A stretch of 13,239 nt of DNA from Solirubrobacterales bacterium (GTDB taxonomy: Bacteria; Actinomycetota; Thermoleophilia; Solirubrobacterales; Solirubrobacteraceae): NCBI GenBank assembly GCA_003244035.1, contig QHBV01000262.1, positions 183 to 13,421 of the forward strand, read 5' to 3'. The translations under genes and the position numbers were made by a program. Shown piece by piece: positions 6,616 through 13,239 of the stretch. The notes under the pieces were generated by a model, which made no database searches, was not told the origin of the DNA, and saw only the letters and a list, made by a program, of their open reading frames with translations. Numbering within the stretch: position 1 is the stretch's first letter; the number at the start of each line of letters is the position of its first letter.

Positions 6616-7773
6616 TCACCACCGCGAGCCCCCGAGCGCCTGCACGAGCGCTTCGGTCACGCGCCGCACTTGGCCCTCGCTCATCTCGGGGAAGAACGGG
6701 AGCGCGATCGAGCGGGCAGCGACGTCCTCGCACACCGGGAACTCCCCCTCGCGGTGACCGAACCGCCGACGGTAGAAGCTCATCAGGTGCACCGCGGGGA
6801 AATACGGCTTGCTCGGGATGCCGCGTGTGCCCAGTGCGCGTACGATCGCGTCGCGATCGATCCCCCGCGGGAGCTGCACGACGAACACGAACCACCCGCG
6901 GCGAGCACCGCCGGCATCCGGGCACGGTAGCCGTACGCCCTCAACGGGCCCCAGCGCCTCTCGATACAGTGCAGCCACCCGCGAGCGGCCCGCAAGCATC
7001 TGGTCCAGGTGCTCGAGCTGGGCGAGCCCGAGCGCGCAGGCGATCTCCGGCAGGCGGTAGTTGAAGCCGAGCCGATCGTGGTCGAGCCAGCTCATGTCCG
7101 GAGCGCGGCCCTGGTTGCGCTCGGAGTCCAGCCGCTGCTTGAGCGCCGCATCGGCGACACTGACGATCCCGCCTTCACCGGTGGTCAGCTGCTTGTTGGC
7201 GTAGAAGCCGAACACCGCCGGATGACCGCGGCCGCCGACCGGCACCCCGTTCGCGTGAACGGCGCCCAGCGCCTCGCATGCGTCCTCGACGATCGGCAGG
7301 CCCAGAGCCTCGAGGGCCGGCAGATCGGCCGGATAGCCGAACACGTGCACCGGCAGCAGCGCCGCGGTGCGCTCGGTGACCGCGGCGGCCGTCGCCTGGG
7401 GCGAGATGTTCAACGTCAGCGGATCGATGTCGGCGAACACCGGCCGCGCGCGCTCGTACAGCGCCACGTTGGCGCTGGCGACGAACGAGAACGGACTCGT
7501 TATCACCTCCATGCCATCGCCGACGCCGACGGCCCGCAGCGCGAGGTGCAGGCCGGCCGTCCCGCTGGAGACGGCGCTCGCGTGCACCGCACCCACCCGG
7601 CCGGCGAACGCACGCTCGAACTCTCCCAGCGCCGGGCCGAGCGACAGCCGCCCGGAGCGCAGCACCTCGAGCACGCGCTCCTGCTCCCTGGCCCCGATGA
7701 CCGGGCTGGCGAGCGGGATCGCCTCCGATACGGTCGCGCGCCTCAAGCCCGCGGCCGTTCGCATCCCTGTCAC
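6616..7773 (-). CDS. DegT/DnrJ/EryC1/StrS-family PLP aminotransferase
   Basis: Fold-type I PLP enzyme of the family that usually aminates keto groups of nucleotide-linked sugars. From the GTG start it has 385 residues, a normal length. Landmarks: IPLASPVIGAREQERVLEVL (19-38), SSGTAGLHLALRAVGVGDG (69-87), VEDACEALGA (162-171) holding the PLP-ring Asp164, and the lysine motif FYANKQLTTGEGG (190-202) with Lys194 as the Schiff-base residue. The C-terminal SKPYFPAVHLM block is also typical. The GTG at 7773 overlaps the cimA stop as GTGA; an ATG three codons later (7764), directly preceded by AGGG, is the alternative. No sugar dehydratase, epimerase or glycosyltransferase is nearby, so the substrate is unknown. 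Its place in a branched-chain/arginine operon could mean an amino-acid-related role, but that is only inference. Confidence 0.88.
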   Translation of the reverse strand: MTGMRTAAGLRRATVSEAIPLASPVIGAREQERVLEVLRSGRLSLGPALGEFERAFAGRVGAVHASAVSSGTAGLHLALRAVGVGDGMEVITSPFSFVASANVALYERARPVFADIDPLTLNISPQATAAAVTERTAALLPVHVFGYPADLPALEALGLPIVEDACEALGAVHANGVPVGGRGHPAVFGFYANKQLTTGEGGIVSVADAALKQRLDSERNQGRAPDMSWLDHDRLGFNYRLPEIACALGLAQLEHLDQMLAGRSRVAALYREALGPVEGVRLPCPDAGGARRGWFVFVVQLPRGIDRDAIVRALGTRGIPSKPYFPAVHLMSFYRRRFGHREGEFPVCEDVAARSIALPFFPEMSEGQVRRVTEALVQALGGSRW

Positions 7774-9434
7774 GAATCCTGCGCCGAGATCGCCCCGGTA
7801 CTGGCCTGGCGTCCGCGGCTTTCGCCGCCCGCCCGCTCTCCGGGCCCGCCCACAGGGCGGCAGCCGCGTCGTCCGGCTACCTGCATCCCGTACTCGAGTG
7901 AGTCGACGAGCGCCTCCCACGAGGCCTCGATCACGTTCTCCGAGACGCCGATCGAGCCCCACACCGCCTCGCCATCGGAGGCGTCGAGCAGTACGCGCGT
8001 CACCGCGCCGGTCCCCTTGGCCTCGTCGAGTATGCGCACCTTGAAGTTCACCAGGTCGATGTCCCTCAGATGCGGGTGGATCTCGATCAACGCGTCGCGC
8101 AGCGCACGATCCAGGGCGTTGACCGGACCGTCGCCCTCGGCGGTGCGAACGTAGCGCTCACCGTCGACCCAGATCTTGATCGTCGCCTCGGTCTCCACCC
8201 GCCCGTCGGCGCGCTGCTCGACGATCGCCCGCCAGGACTCGAGGCGGAACAGCGGCACATATTCACCGGTTAGCTTGCGCAGCAGCAGCTCGAAGGATCC
8301 GTCCGCGGCCTCGAAGTGATAGCCGCGGTGCTCAAGCTCCTTCACGCGCTTCACGACGCGACCCACTGCCTCGTCGTCGAGGGCGATGCCGGCGTCTGTG
8401 GCGCGCGCGCGGACCGTCCCCTTGCCCGACAGCTCGGAGATCAGGACCTGCCGGCGGTTGCCGACCACCGCCGGATCGACATGCTCAAAGGTCGCGGGGT
8501 CGGCACTCACGCCGGCGACGTGCAGGCCGCCCTTGTGCGCGAACGCATTGCGCCCGACGAACGGCTGGTCGGGGTCCGGAGTGAAGTTCAGCAGCTCGTC
8601 GACGAAGTGCGCGGTAGGCGTCAAGGTGGCAAGCTGGGAATCAGTCAGGCACTGGTGGCCGAGCTTGAGCTGGAGGTTCGCGATGATCGAGGCGAGGTTG
8701 GCGTTTCCACAGCGCTCGCCGTAGCCGTTGATCGTGCCCTGTACGTGCGTCGCGCCCTGCTGCACCGCCACCAGCGAGTTGGCCACCCCGCAGCCGGCGT
8801 CGTCGTGACAGTGGATCCCGACGCCGACGTCGTGGGCGGCGAGCGCGCTGAGCACCAGCGCCATCGCCGCCTGCACCCGGTCCGGGAGCGTGCCGCCGTT
8901 GGTGTCACAGCAGACGACCGTCTCGGCGCCGCCACCGGCGGCGGCGCGCAGGCATCGCAGCGCGTAGTCGGGATCGTCGGCGAACCCGTCGAAGAAGTGC
9001 TCAGCGTCATAGACCACGCGCTTGCCCTCGCCGACCAGGAACGCCACCGACTCGGCGATCATCCGCAGGTTCTCCTCGCGGTCGACCCTGACGACCTTCC
9101 GCAGGTGCAGCGCCGAGGTCTTGCCCACGAGCGTGCAGACCGGCGCGCAGCACTCGGCGAGCACGCGCAAGGCCGGATCCTCGTCCGCCTCGACCCCACG
9201 CCGGCGGGTCATCCCGAACGCCGCGATCTCCGCATGCTGGAAGCGCTCATCCGCCAGCAGCTCGAACAGCTCGAGCTCCTTCGGGTTGGAGCCCGGGAAT
9301 CCCGCCTCGATCAGATCGATGCCGAGCTCGTCCAGGCGGTGGGCCACGCGCAGGCGCTCCTGCGCGGAGAGCGACATCCCCTCTCCCTGCATGCCGTCGC
9401 GAAGCGTCGCGTCGTAGAGCTCGACCTGGTCCAT
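7770..9434 (-). CDS. cimA: Citramalate synthase (CimA-type alpha-isopropylmalate/homocitrate synthase family)
   Basis: Condenses pyruvate with acetyl-CoA to (R)-citramalate, opening the threonine-independent route to 2-oxobutyrate and isoleucine. The 554-residue protein has a TIM-barrel catalytic domain (about 1-310) with LYDATLRDG (6-14, Arg12/Asp13), IEAGFPGSNPKELELF (42-57), the metal-binding HCHDDAGCGVANS (208-220) and NGYGERCGNAN (236-246), and a C-terminal LeuA-type allosteric domain (about 395-515), where isoleucine usually inhibits. The DATLRDGMQGEG and FPGSNPKE blocks fit CimA better than LeuA. About 40 extra Gly/Arg/Ser-rich residues follow the regulatory domain. The ATG at 9434 lies 4 nt after the ilvE stop; the stop overlaps the next gene's GTG. 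A leucine-type synthase with other substrates is less likely but not excluded. Confidence 0.9.
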   Translation of the reverse strand: MDQVELYDATLRDGMQGEGMSLSAQERLRVAHRLDELGIDLIEAGFPGSNPKELELFELLADERFQHAEIAAFGMTRRRGVEADEDPALRVLAECCAPVCTLVGKTSALHLRKVVRVDREENLRMIAESVAFLVGEGKRVVYDAEHFFDGFADDPDYALRCLRAAAGGGAETVVCCDTNGGTLPDRVQAAMALVLSALAAHDVGVGIHCHDDAGCGVANSLVAVQQGATHVQGTINGYGERCGNANLASIIANLQLKLGHQCLTDSQLATLTPTAHFVDELLNFTPDPDQPFVGRNAFAHKGGLHVAGVSADPATFEHVDPAVVGNRRQVLISELSGKGTVRARATDAGIALDDEAVGRVVKRVKELEHRGYHFEAADGSFELLLRKLTGEYVPLFRLESWRAIVEQRADGRVETEATIKIWVDGERYVRTAEGDGPVNALDRALRDALIEIHPHLRDIDLVNFKVRILDEAKGTGAVTRVLLDASDGEAVWGSIGVSENVIEASWEALVDSLEYGMQVAGRRGCRPVGGPGERAGGESRGRQASTGAISAQDS

Positions 9435-9438
9435 CAGC

Positions 9439-10401
9439 TCATGCCGGCCCGGCCATCCGGGCGGGGCGCCCCGCTGGAAGCTCGACGACATCGAGCCAGT
9501 CGGCGTAGCGGGAGTCGCGTCCGTGGAGGGCCTGGTCGAAGACTCGTCCGACTTCCGTCGTGATCGGCCCCGGCCGTCCCGCGCCGATCCGATGGTCGTC
9601 GATCTCGCGCACAGGCACGAGCTCCGCCCCGGTGCCGGACAGGAACACCTCGTCGGCGAGGTAGAGCTCCGCACGCGCGAGGTCGCGCTCGATCACCTCC
9701 AGCCCCAGGTCGCGGGCGATCTGAACGATCGATCTGCGGACGATGCCATCGAGCGCCGAGGCCGTCTGGGGAGGAGTCAGGATCCGGCCGTCGCAGACCG
9801 CGAAGACGTTCTCGGCCGACCCCTCGGAGACGAACCCGTGCGAGTCGAGCAGAATCGCCTCCTGGTAGCCCGCCTTGGACGCCTCGACCTTCGCCAGCAC
9901 GCTGTTCAGATAGTGCCCACATGCCTTCGCGTGCGGGATCAGCGCGTCGTGCGGGATCCGCCGCCAGCTCGAGACCTTGGCCCGGATCCCCTCGCGCTTG
10001 CCCTCCTCGCCGAGGTACGCGCCCCATGGCCACGCTGCGATCGACACCTCGACCGGTGAATCGAGCGGGTAGAGGCCCATGTGACCGTAGCCGCGGAAGA
10101 CGAGCGGGCGGATGTAGCACTCGCGCAGCTCGTTGGCGGCGATCAGCTCGTGGGTCGCGGCGCGGAGCTCCTCGAGCGTGTAGGGGATCGGCATGTAGTA
10201 GAGCTCGGCCGACTTGAACAGGCGATCGAGGTGCTCGCGGTGGCGGAAGATCGCCGGTCCCTTCGGGGTTTCGTAGGCGCGCTCGCCCTCGAACACGCCG
10301 GTGCCGTAGTGCAGACCGTGCGTGAGCACGTGGACCTTGGCGTCCTCCCAGGCGACCAGCTCTCCGTTGTGCCAGATGAGGTCCGCTTGCTCCACTTCCA
10401 C
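9439..10401 (-). CDS. ilvE: Branched-chain amino acid aminotransferase
   Basis: PLP fold-type IV enzyme that transfers an amino group between glutamate and the 2-oxo acids of leucine, isoleucine and valine. The 320-residue product shows HYGTGVFEGERAY (31-43), RPLVFRGYGHMG (98-109), the PLP-lysine motif HAKACGHYLNS (157-167) with Lys159, EGSAENVF (193-200) with Glu193, and the phosphate-site SGTGAELVPV (255-264). This is the IlvE class I pattern rather than D-amino-acid transaminase or aminodeoxychorismate lyase. The GTG at 10401 has AAAGGAG four bases upstream, and this ribosome site overlaps the leuB TAA, a sign of tight coupling. A second in-frame GTG at 10395 with 10-nt spacing is an alternative start. 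The cimA gene follows after 4 nt. Confidence 0.95.
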   Translation of the reverse strand: MEVEQADLIWHNGELVAWEDAKVHVLTHGLHYGTGVFEGERAYETPKGPAIFRHREHLDRLFKSAELYYMPIPYTLEELRAATHELIAANELRECYIRPLVFRGYGHMGLYPLDSPVEVSIAAWPWGAYLGEEGKREGIRAKVSSWRRIPHDALIPHAKACGHYLNSVLAKVEASKAGYQEAILLDSHGFVSEGSAENVFAVCDGRILTPPQTASALDGIVRRSIVQIARDLGLEVIERDLARAELYLADEVFLSGTGAELVPVREIDDHRIGAGRPGPITTEVGRVFDQALHGRDSRYADWLDVVELPAGRPARMAGPA

Positions 10402-10405
10402 GATG

Positions 10406-10412
10406 CTCCTTT
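10406..10412 (-). promoter_or_regulatory. Ribosome binding site of ilvE overlapping the leuB stop
   Basis: AAAGGAG on the minus strand begins inside the leuB TAA (10413-10411) and ends 4 nt before the GTG at 10401. It is the clearest Shine-Dalgarno in the window. Confidence 0.6.
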
Positions 10413-11445
10413 ACAGGTGTCCGAGAACTGCCTGGGTGGCCTCTGCGGTGCTCGCGCTTCCCCCCAGGTCCGGTGTGCGCAGCCCCTCGGCCAGCGCCTG
10501 ATCGACCGCCGATTCTACCGCCGCCGCCTGAGCCTCCATCGCGAGTCCGTGACGGAGCATCATCGCGGCGGACAGGAGCATCGCCAGCGGGTTGGCCGCG
10601 CCGGTGCCGGCGATGTCGGGCGCCGATCCGTGCACCGGCTCGAACACCCCCGGACCCTCGCCCGACAGCGACGCACTGGGGAGCATTCCGATCGAGCCGG
10701 TGAGCATCGCGGCCTCGTCGCTGAGGATGTCGCCGAACATGTTCTCGGTCAGGATCACCTCGAAGTGGCGCGGCGCCGCGATCAGCCGCATCGCGGCGTT
10801 GTCGACCAGCAGATGCTCGAGCTCGATATGGGGAAACTCGCTTCCGTGCACCTCTCGTACGACCTCCCGCCACAGGCGCGAGGTCTCGAGCACGTTGGCC
10901 TTGTCGACACTCGTCACCCGTGAGCGCGCCGCGCCGAACGCCACCCGCGCGATCCGTTCGATCTCCGCTCGCGTGTACAGGCACGTGTCCGAGGCGGAGT
11001 CCCTGGTCCGCGTCTTCTCGCCGAAGTAGATCCCCCCGGTCAGCTCGCGCACGACCAGCAGGTCGGTGCGCTCGATCAGCTCGCGCTTGAGCGGGCTGGC
11101 GTCATACAGGGCCGAGAGCGGCTTGACCGGGCGCAGATTGGCGAACAACCCGAGCCCCTTGCGCAAGGCGAGCAGTCCCTGCTCGGGGCGCGGCTTGGCG
11201 GGGTCGGTGGTGTCCCACCTCGGGCCCCCGACCGCTCCGAGCAGAATCGCGTCGGCAGCCCGGCACGCCTGCAGCGTCTCGTCGGTCAGCGCCGTCCCGT
11301 GCGCGTCGATCGACGCTCCCCCGAACAGGTGCTCCTCGAGCTCCCACTGCAGCTCGGGCCCGACCGCCTTCAGGACCGCGACCGCGGCCGGGATGATCTC
11401 GGGGCCGATCCCGTCGCCGGGGAGCAGGATGACTCGCGGGGACAT
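10411..11445 (-). CDS. leuB: 3-isopropylmalate dehydrogenase
   Basis: NAD-dependent oxidative decarboxylase acting on 3-isopropylmalate in leucine synthesis; the same enzyme can oxidise 3-methylmalate in the citramalate route. The 344-residue protein shows the N-terminal LLPGDGIGPEI (7-17), Arg95, Arg105 and Arg133, the active-site Tyr140 in GGIYFGEKTRTRD, Lys182 in SVDKANVLETSRLWREVV, Asp215, and TENMFGDILSDEAAML (233-248) with the metal-binding Asp239 and Asp243. The HGSAPDIAGTGAANP block (272-286) is the usual NAD-binding signature. The start is ATG at 11445 with GGAG three bases upstream. It follows the methyltransferase gene after 89 nt, the largest gap in the operon, and is followed by ilvE after 9 nt. 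Confidence 0.97.
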   Translation of the reverse strand: MSPRVILLPGDGIGPEIIPAAVAVLKAVGPELQWELEEHLFGGASIDAHGTALTDETLQACRAADAILLGAVGGPRWDTTDPAKPRPEQGLLALRKGLGLFANLRPVKPLSALYDASPLKRELIERTDLLVVRELTGGIYFGEKTRTRDSASDTCLYTRAEIERIARVAFGAARSRVTSVDKANVLETSRLWREVVREVHGSEFPHIELEHLLVDNAAMRLIAAPRHFEVILTENMFGDILSDEAAMLTGSIGMLPSASLSGEGPGVFEPVHGSAPDIAGTGAANPLAMLLSAAMMLRHGLAMEAQAAAVESAVDQALAEGLRTPDLGGSASTAEATQAVLGHL

Positions 11446-11497
11446 GGTCTCCGGCCACCGTATCCGATCGTCTGGGGCGTTTGCACTGTCTGTCGGT

Positions 11498-11526
11498 CCC
11501 CTCCAAGCCCCACCCGTCCCAAGCCC
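11498..11526 (-). promoter_or_regulatory. G-quadruplex-capable run in the leuB leader
   Basis: On the transcribed-sense (minus) strand G-runs at 11526-11524, 11520-11518, 11515-11513 and 11511-11508 are separated by loops of 3, 2 and 1 nt, meeting the usual four-tract rule; another four-G run follows at 11501-11498. It lies between the methyltransferase stop and the leuB ATG, so the RNA would also carry it. One of the runs (TGGGGC at 11512-11507) can instead pair with GCCCCA at 11478-11473. Folding is predicted from the pattern only. Confidence 0.4.
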
Positions 11527-11534
11527 GGCCCGCT

Positions 11535-12299
11535 CTACGCCCGCAGCGCGCTGATGTTGAGCCGCACGTACTCGAGCACCAGCGGCTCGCCGACCCGCGC
11601 GAGCACCCGGTCCACGAACCGCTCTCGCAGGTCCTCCGGGAGCGCCTCGAGATGCCGCAGCAGACACACCGTCCGGATGAACGCCCGCGGCTCGGACAGC
11701 GGCACCGACTTGAGCTCCAGCCAGCCGGACACCGCCGAGAACCCGGCGCGCAGGAGACGGTCCTCGGTCTGCGCCTCCGTCGCGTAGTTCCACGGCCGCT
11801 GCCAGTCCTTGAACCAGCGCTCGAACGGCTCCTCTCCCGCCACGGCGTCCGCCGCGCGGCGAAACCCGTCGATGTTGCCTCGCCCGCCGCACTGCGCCAC
11901 CAGCCTGCCGCCGGGCTTCATCGCCCGCGCCAGCGCCGCGAACAGAGCGTCGTGATCGAGGATCCAGTGAAAGGTGGCGTTGGAGAAGACGACGTCGACC
12001 GGCTCGGGCAGCTCGAGCGCGACCAGGTCCTGGCACAGGACGGTCGCTCGCTCGCCGAGGGCACTCCGGGCGTGCGCCACCATCGCAGCGGAGGCGTCGA
12101 CGGCGTACACGCGACCACGCGGGACGCGTTCGATCAGCTCCACGGTCACGCGGCCCGATCCGCAGCCGGCGTCGAGCACGACCTCGTCGCCCGCCAGCTC
12201 TAGGCGCGCGAGCTGCTCGTGCGCCCACCGCAGCTGCGGCTCGGAGATCCGGTCGTAGGTCGCGGCGTCCCAGTCGCCGGAGGCGGCTTCGTGGCTCAC
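11535..12299 (-). CDS. Class I SAM-dependent methyltransferase, Tam (trans-aconitate methyltransferase)-like
   Basis: A 254-residue cytoplasmic methyltransferase with a Rossmann-type core. The SAM-binding motif I is VVLDAGCGSGRVT (40-52), the acidic ribose-binding residue is Asp68 in VYAVDAS, Asp91 is in CQDLVAL, and motif IV is VFSNATFHWILDHDALF (104-120), a pattern typical of Tam and related small-molecule methyltransferases. The C-terminal third (about 155-254) is helical in character and probably forms the substrate lid. The GTG at 12299 overlaps the leuD stop as GTGA. It splits leuCD from leuB. E. coli Tam methylates trans-aconitate, and the yeast enzyme Tmt1 methylates 3-isopropylmalate; with leuCD next door a substrate from this pathway is an attractive inference but not shown. 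Other small-molecule acceptors remain possible. Confidence 0.85.
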   Translation of the reverse strand: MSHEAASGDWDAATYDRISEPQLRWAHEQLARLELAGDEVVLDAGCGSGRVTVELIERVPRGRVYAVDASAAMVAHARSALGERATVLCQDLVALELPEPVDVVFSNATFHWILDHDALFAALARAMKPGGRLVAQCGGRGNIDGFRRAADAVAGEEPFERWFKDWQRPWNYATEAQTEDRLLRAGFSAVSGWLELKSVPLSEPRAFIRTVCLLRHLEALPEDLRERFVDRVLARVGEPLVLEYVRLNISALRA

Positions 12300-12856
12300 A
12301 GTGCCGTGGTGACCGGGCCGGCGCGCTCGCGCTCGCGCTCGTAGGCATCGATCTTCTCGTCCTGCGCGAGCGTCAGCGCGATGTCGTCGAGGCCGCCCAG
12401 CAGGCGGTGCTTGGTCTCGGGCTCGATCTCGAACCGTGCGCTGGCACCCGGCCAGCGCACTTCCTGGGCGCCGAGGTCGACCTCCGCCTCGCCGGCCGCC
12501 GCGATCGACGCGCATTCCTCACCGCTCAGAATCACCGGCAGGAGGCCGATCTTGGTGCAGTTGGAGCGGAAGATGTCCGCGAAGCTCGGCGCGATGATCG
12601 CCTGGAAGCCGTAGTCCTCCAGCGCCCACGGCGCATGCTCGCGGCTGGAGCCGCAGCCGAAGTTGACGCCCGCGACGAGGATCGGATTCGGCGGCAGCTC
12701 CCAACCGGGCTGCTTGGCCCAGTCGTAGAACAGGAACTCGCCGAAGCCGGTGCGCTGCACCCGCTTGAGGAACTGCTTGGGGATGATCTGGTCGGTGTCG
12801 ACGTCGTCGCGGTCCAGCACCGAGACGCTGCCGCTGATCTTGTCTATCGCTTTCAT
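12296..12856 (-). CDS. leuD: 3-isopropylmalate dehydratase small subunit
   Basis: Swivel-domain subunit that pairs with LeuC to isomerise 2-isopropylmalate to 3-isopropylmalate; in the citramalate route the pair acts on citramalate through citraconate. The 186-residue product is a little shorter than the approximately 200 residues common in the family. It shows DVDTDQIIPKQFL (18-30), FGCGSSREHAPWAL (66-79) and IIAPSFADIFRSNCTKIGLLP (87-107), all diagnostic of LeuD. The ATG at 12856 overlaps the leuC stop as ATGA, and the stop overlaps the methyltransferase GTG. A bacterial-type C-terminus (IDAYERERERAG, 169-180) completes the fold, so the gene is intact. Confidence 0.96.
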   Translation of the reverse strand: MKAIDKISGSVSVLDRDDVDTDQIIPKQFLKRVQRTGFGEFLFYDWAKQPGWELPPNPILVAGVNFGCGSSREHAPWALEDYGFQAIIAPSFADIFRSNCTKIGLLPVILSGEECASIAAAGEAEVDLGAQEVRWPGASARFEIEPETKHRLLGGLDDIALTLAQDEKIDAYERERERAGPVTTAL

Positions 12857-13239
12857 CGCTGGTCCGCCTTCCCTTCCCGGGTGTCCACGAAATGTCCGGC
12901 GATCGCCGCCGCTGCGGCCATCTGCGGCGAGACGAGGTGCGAGCGAGCGCCGGCGCCCTGGCGCCCCTCGAAGTTGCGGTTGGAGGTCGAGGCCACGCGC
13001 TCGCCGGGTGCCGCGACGTCGGGGTTCATCCCCAGGCACATCGAGCAGCCCGCGCCGCGCCAGTCAAAGCCGGCGCGGCGGAACACCTCGTCGAGGCCCT
13101 CGCGCTCGGCCTGCGCCTTGACCTTCTGAGACCCGGGCACGACCATCGCGTAGACACCGTCGGCCACCCGACGGTCGCCCAGCACCGAAGCGGCGGCGCG
13201 CAGGTCCCCGATGCGGGAGTTCGTGCACGAGCCGATGAA
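12853..13239 (-). CDS. leuC: 3-isopropylmalate dehydratase large subunit, C-terminal part (cut by window edge)
   Basis: Only the last 128 residues are inside the window; the 5' part lies beyond the right edge. LeuC carries the 4Fe-4S cluster of the isomerase. Visible cluster ligands are the Cys of FIGSCTNSRIGD (fragment residue 5) and the two of GAGCSMCLGMNPD (fragment residues 65 and 68), so all three expected cysteines are present. STSNRNFEGRQG (84-95) is the conserved C-terminal block of the aconitase superfamily, and the sequence then matches the usual LeuC end (SPQMAAAAAIAGHFVD). The TGA overlaps the leuD start. The operon promoter must be upstream, outside the window. Confidence 0.96.
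   Translation of the reverse strand, partial: FIGSCTNSRIGDLRAAASVLGDRRVADGVYAMVVPGSQKVKAQAEREGLDEVFRRAGFDWRGAGCSMCLGMNPDVAAPGERVASTSNRNFEGRQGAGARSHLVSPQMAAAAAIAGHFVDTREGKADQR

Noticed and set aside
9434..10984. Long frames overlapping ilvE and leuB in other registers
   Set aside because: ilvE and leuB are unambiguous and intact. The alternative translations are Arg/Gly-rich without motifs.

Overview
The window is a GC-rich stretch of bacterial chromosome with dense gene packing, frequent GTG/TTG starts and 4-nt start/stop overlaps. Gene content and protein style suggest an actinobacterium, possibly of the Thermoleophilia (Solirubrobacterales-like); this is an impression from the proteins, not a database result. 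No mobile element, integrase, CRISPR array or tRNA is visible, so this looks like core chromosome.

Left edge (about 1-300): a minus-strand promoter and a leader with a boxA-like antitermination element, reading out of the window. This is the expected upstream part of a 16S rRNA operon; the 16S gene itself is not inside. Next, also on the minus strand, are tyrS (tyrosyl-tRNA synthetase) and yjbQ (UPF0047), joined stop-to-start. Divergent from tyrS and on the plus strand is one large class A penicillin-binding protein (2118-4580) with an extremely glycine-rich C-terminal tail.

From 13239 down to 4642 everything is on the minus strand and looks like one long operon, in transcription order: leuC (3' part only), leuD, a Tam-like SAM methyltransferase, leuB, ilvE, cimA, a DegT/DnrJ/EryC1/StrS-family aminotransferase, argH and an Aag-type 3-methyladenine DNA glycosylase. 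Four junctions are 4-nt overlaps (ATGA once, GTGA three times). The other gaps are 4, 9 and 43 nt, plus one of 89 nt before leuB. The operon converges on the penicillin-binding protein gene.

The central genes make a coherent pathway. CimA makes citramalate from pyruvate and acetyl-CoA, LeuCD isomerise it, LeuB oxidises it to 2-oxobutyrate and IlvE does the last transamination. This is the threonine-independent route to isoleucine, and LeuCD/LeuB/IlvE are shared with leucine synthesis. No leuA is in the window.

Two genes do not belong to the textbook pathway and are the most interesting part: a small-molecule-type methyltransferase wedged between leuD and leuB, and a sugar-type aminotransferase overlapping the end of cimA. 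The 89-nt gap before leuB also carries a G-quadruplex-capable run on the transcribed-sense strand. I did not find a wholly new system; the strongest lead is the methyltransferase as a possible metabolite repair or detoxification partner of the LeuCD step.
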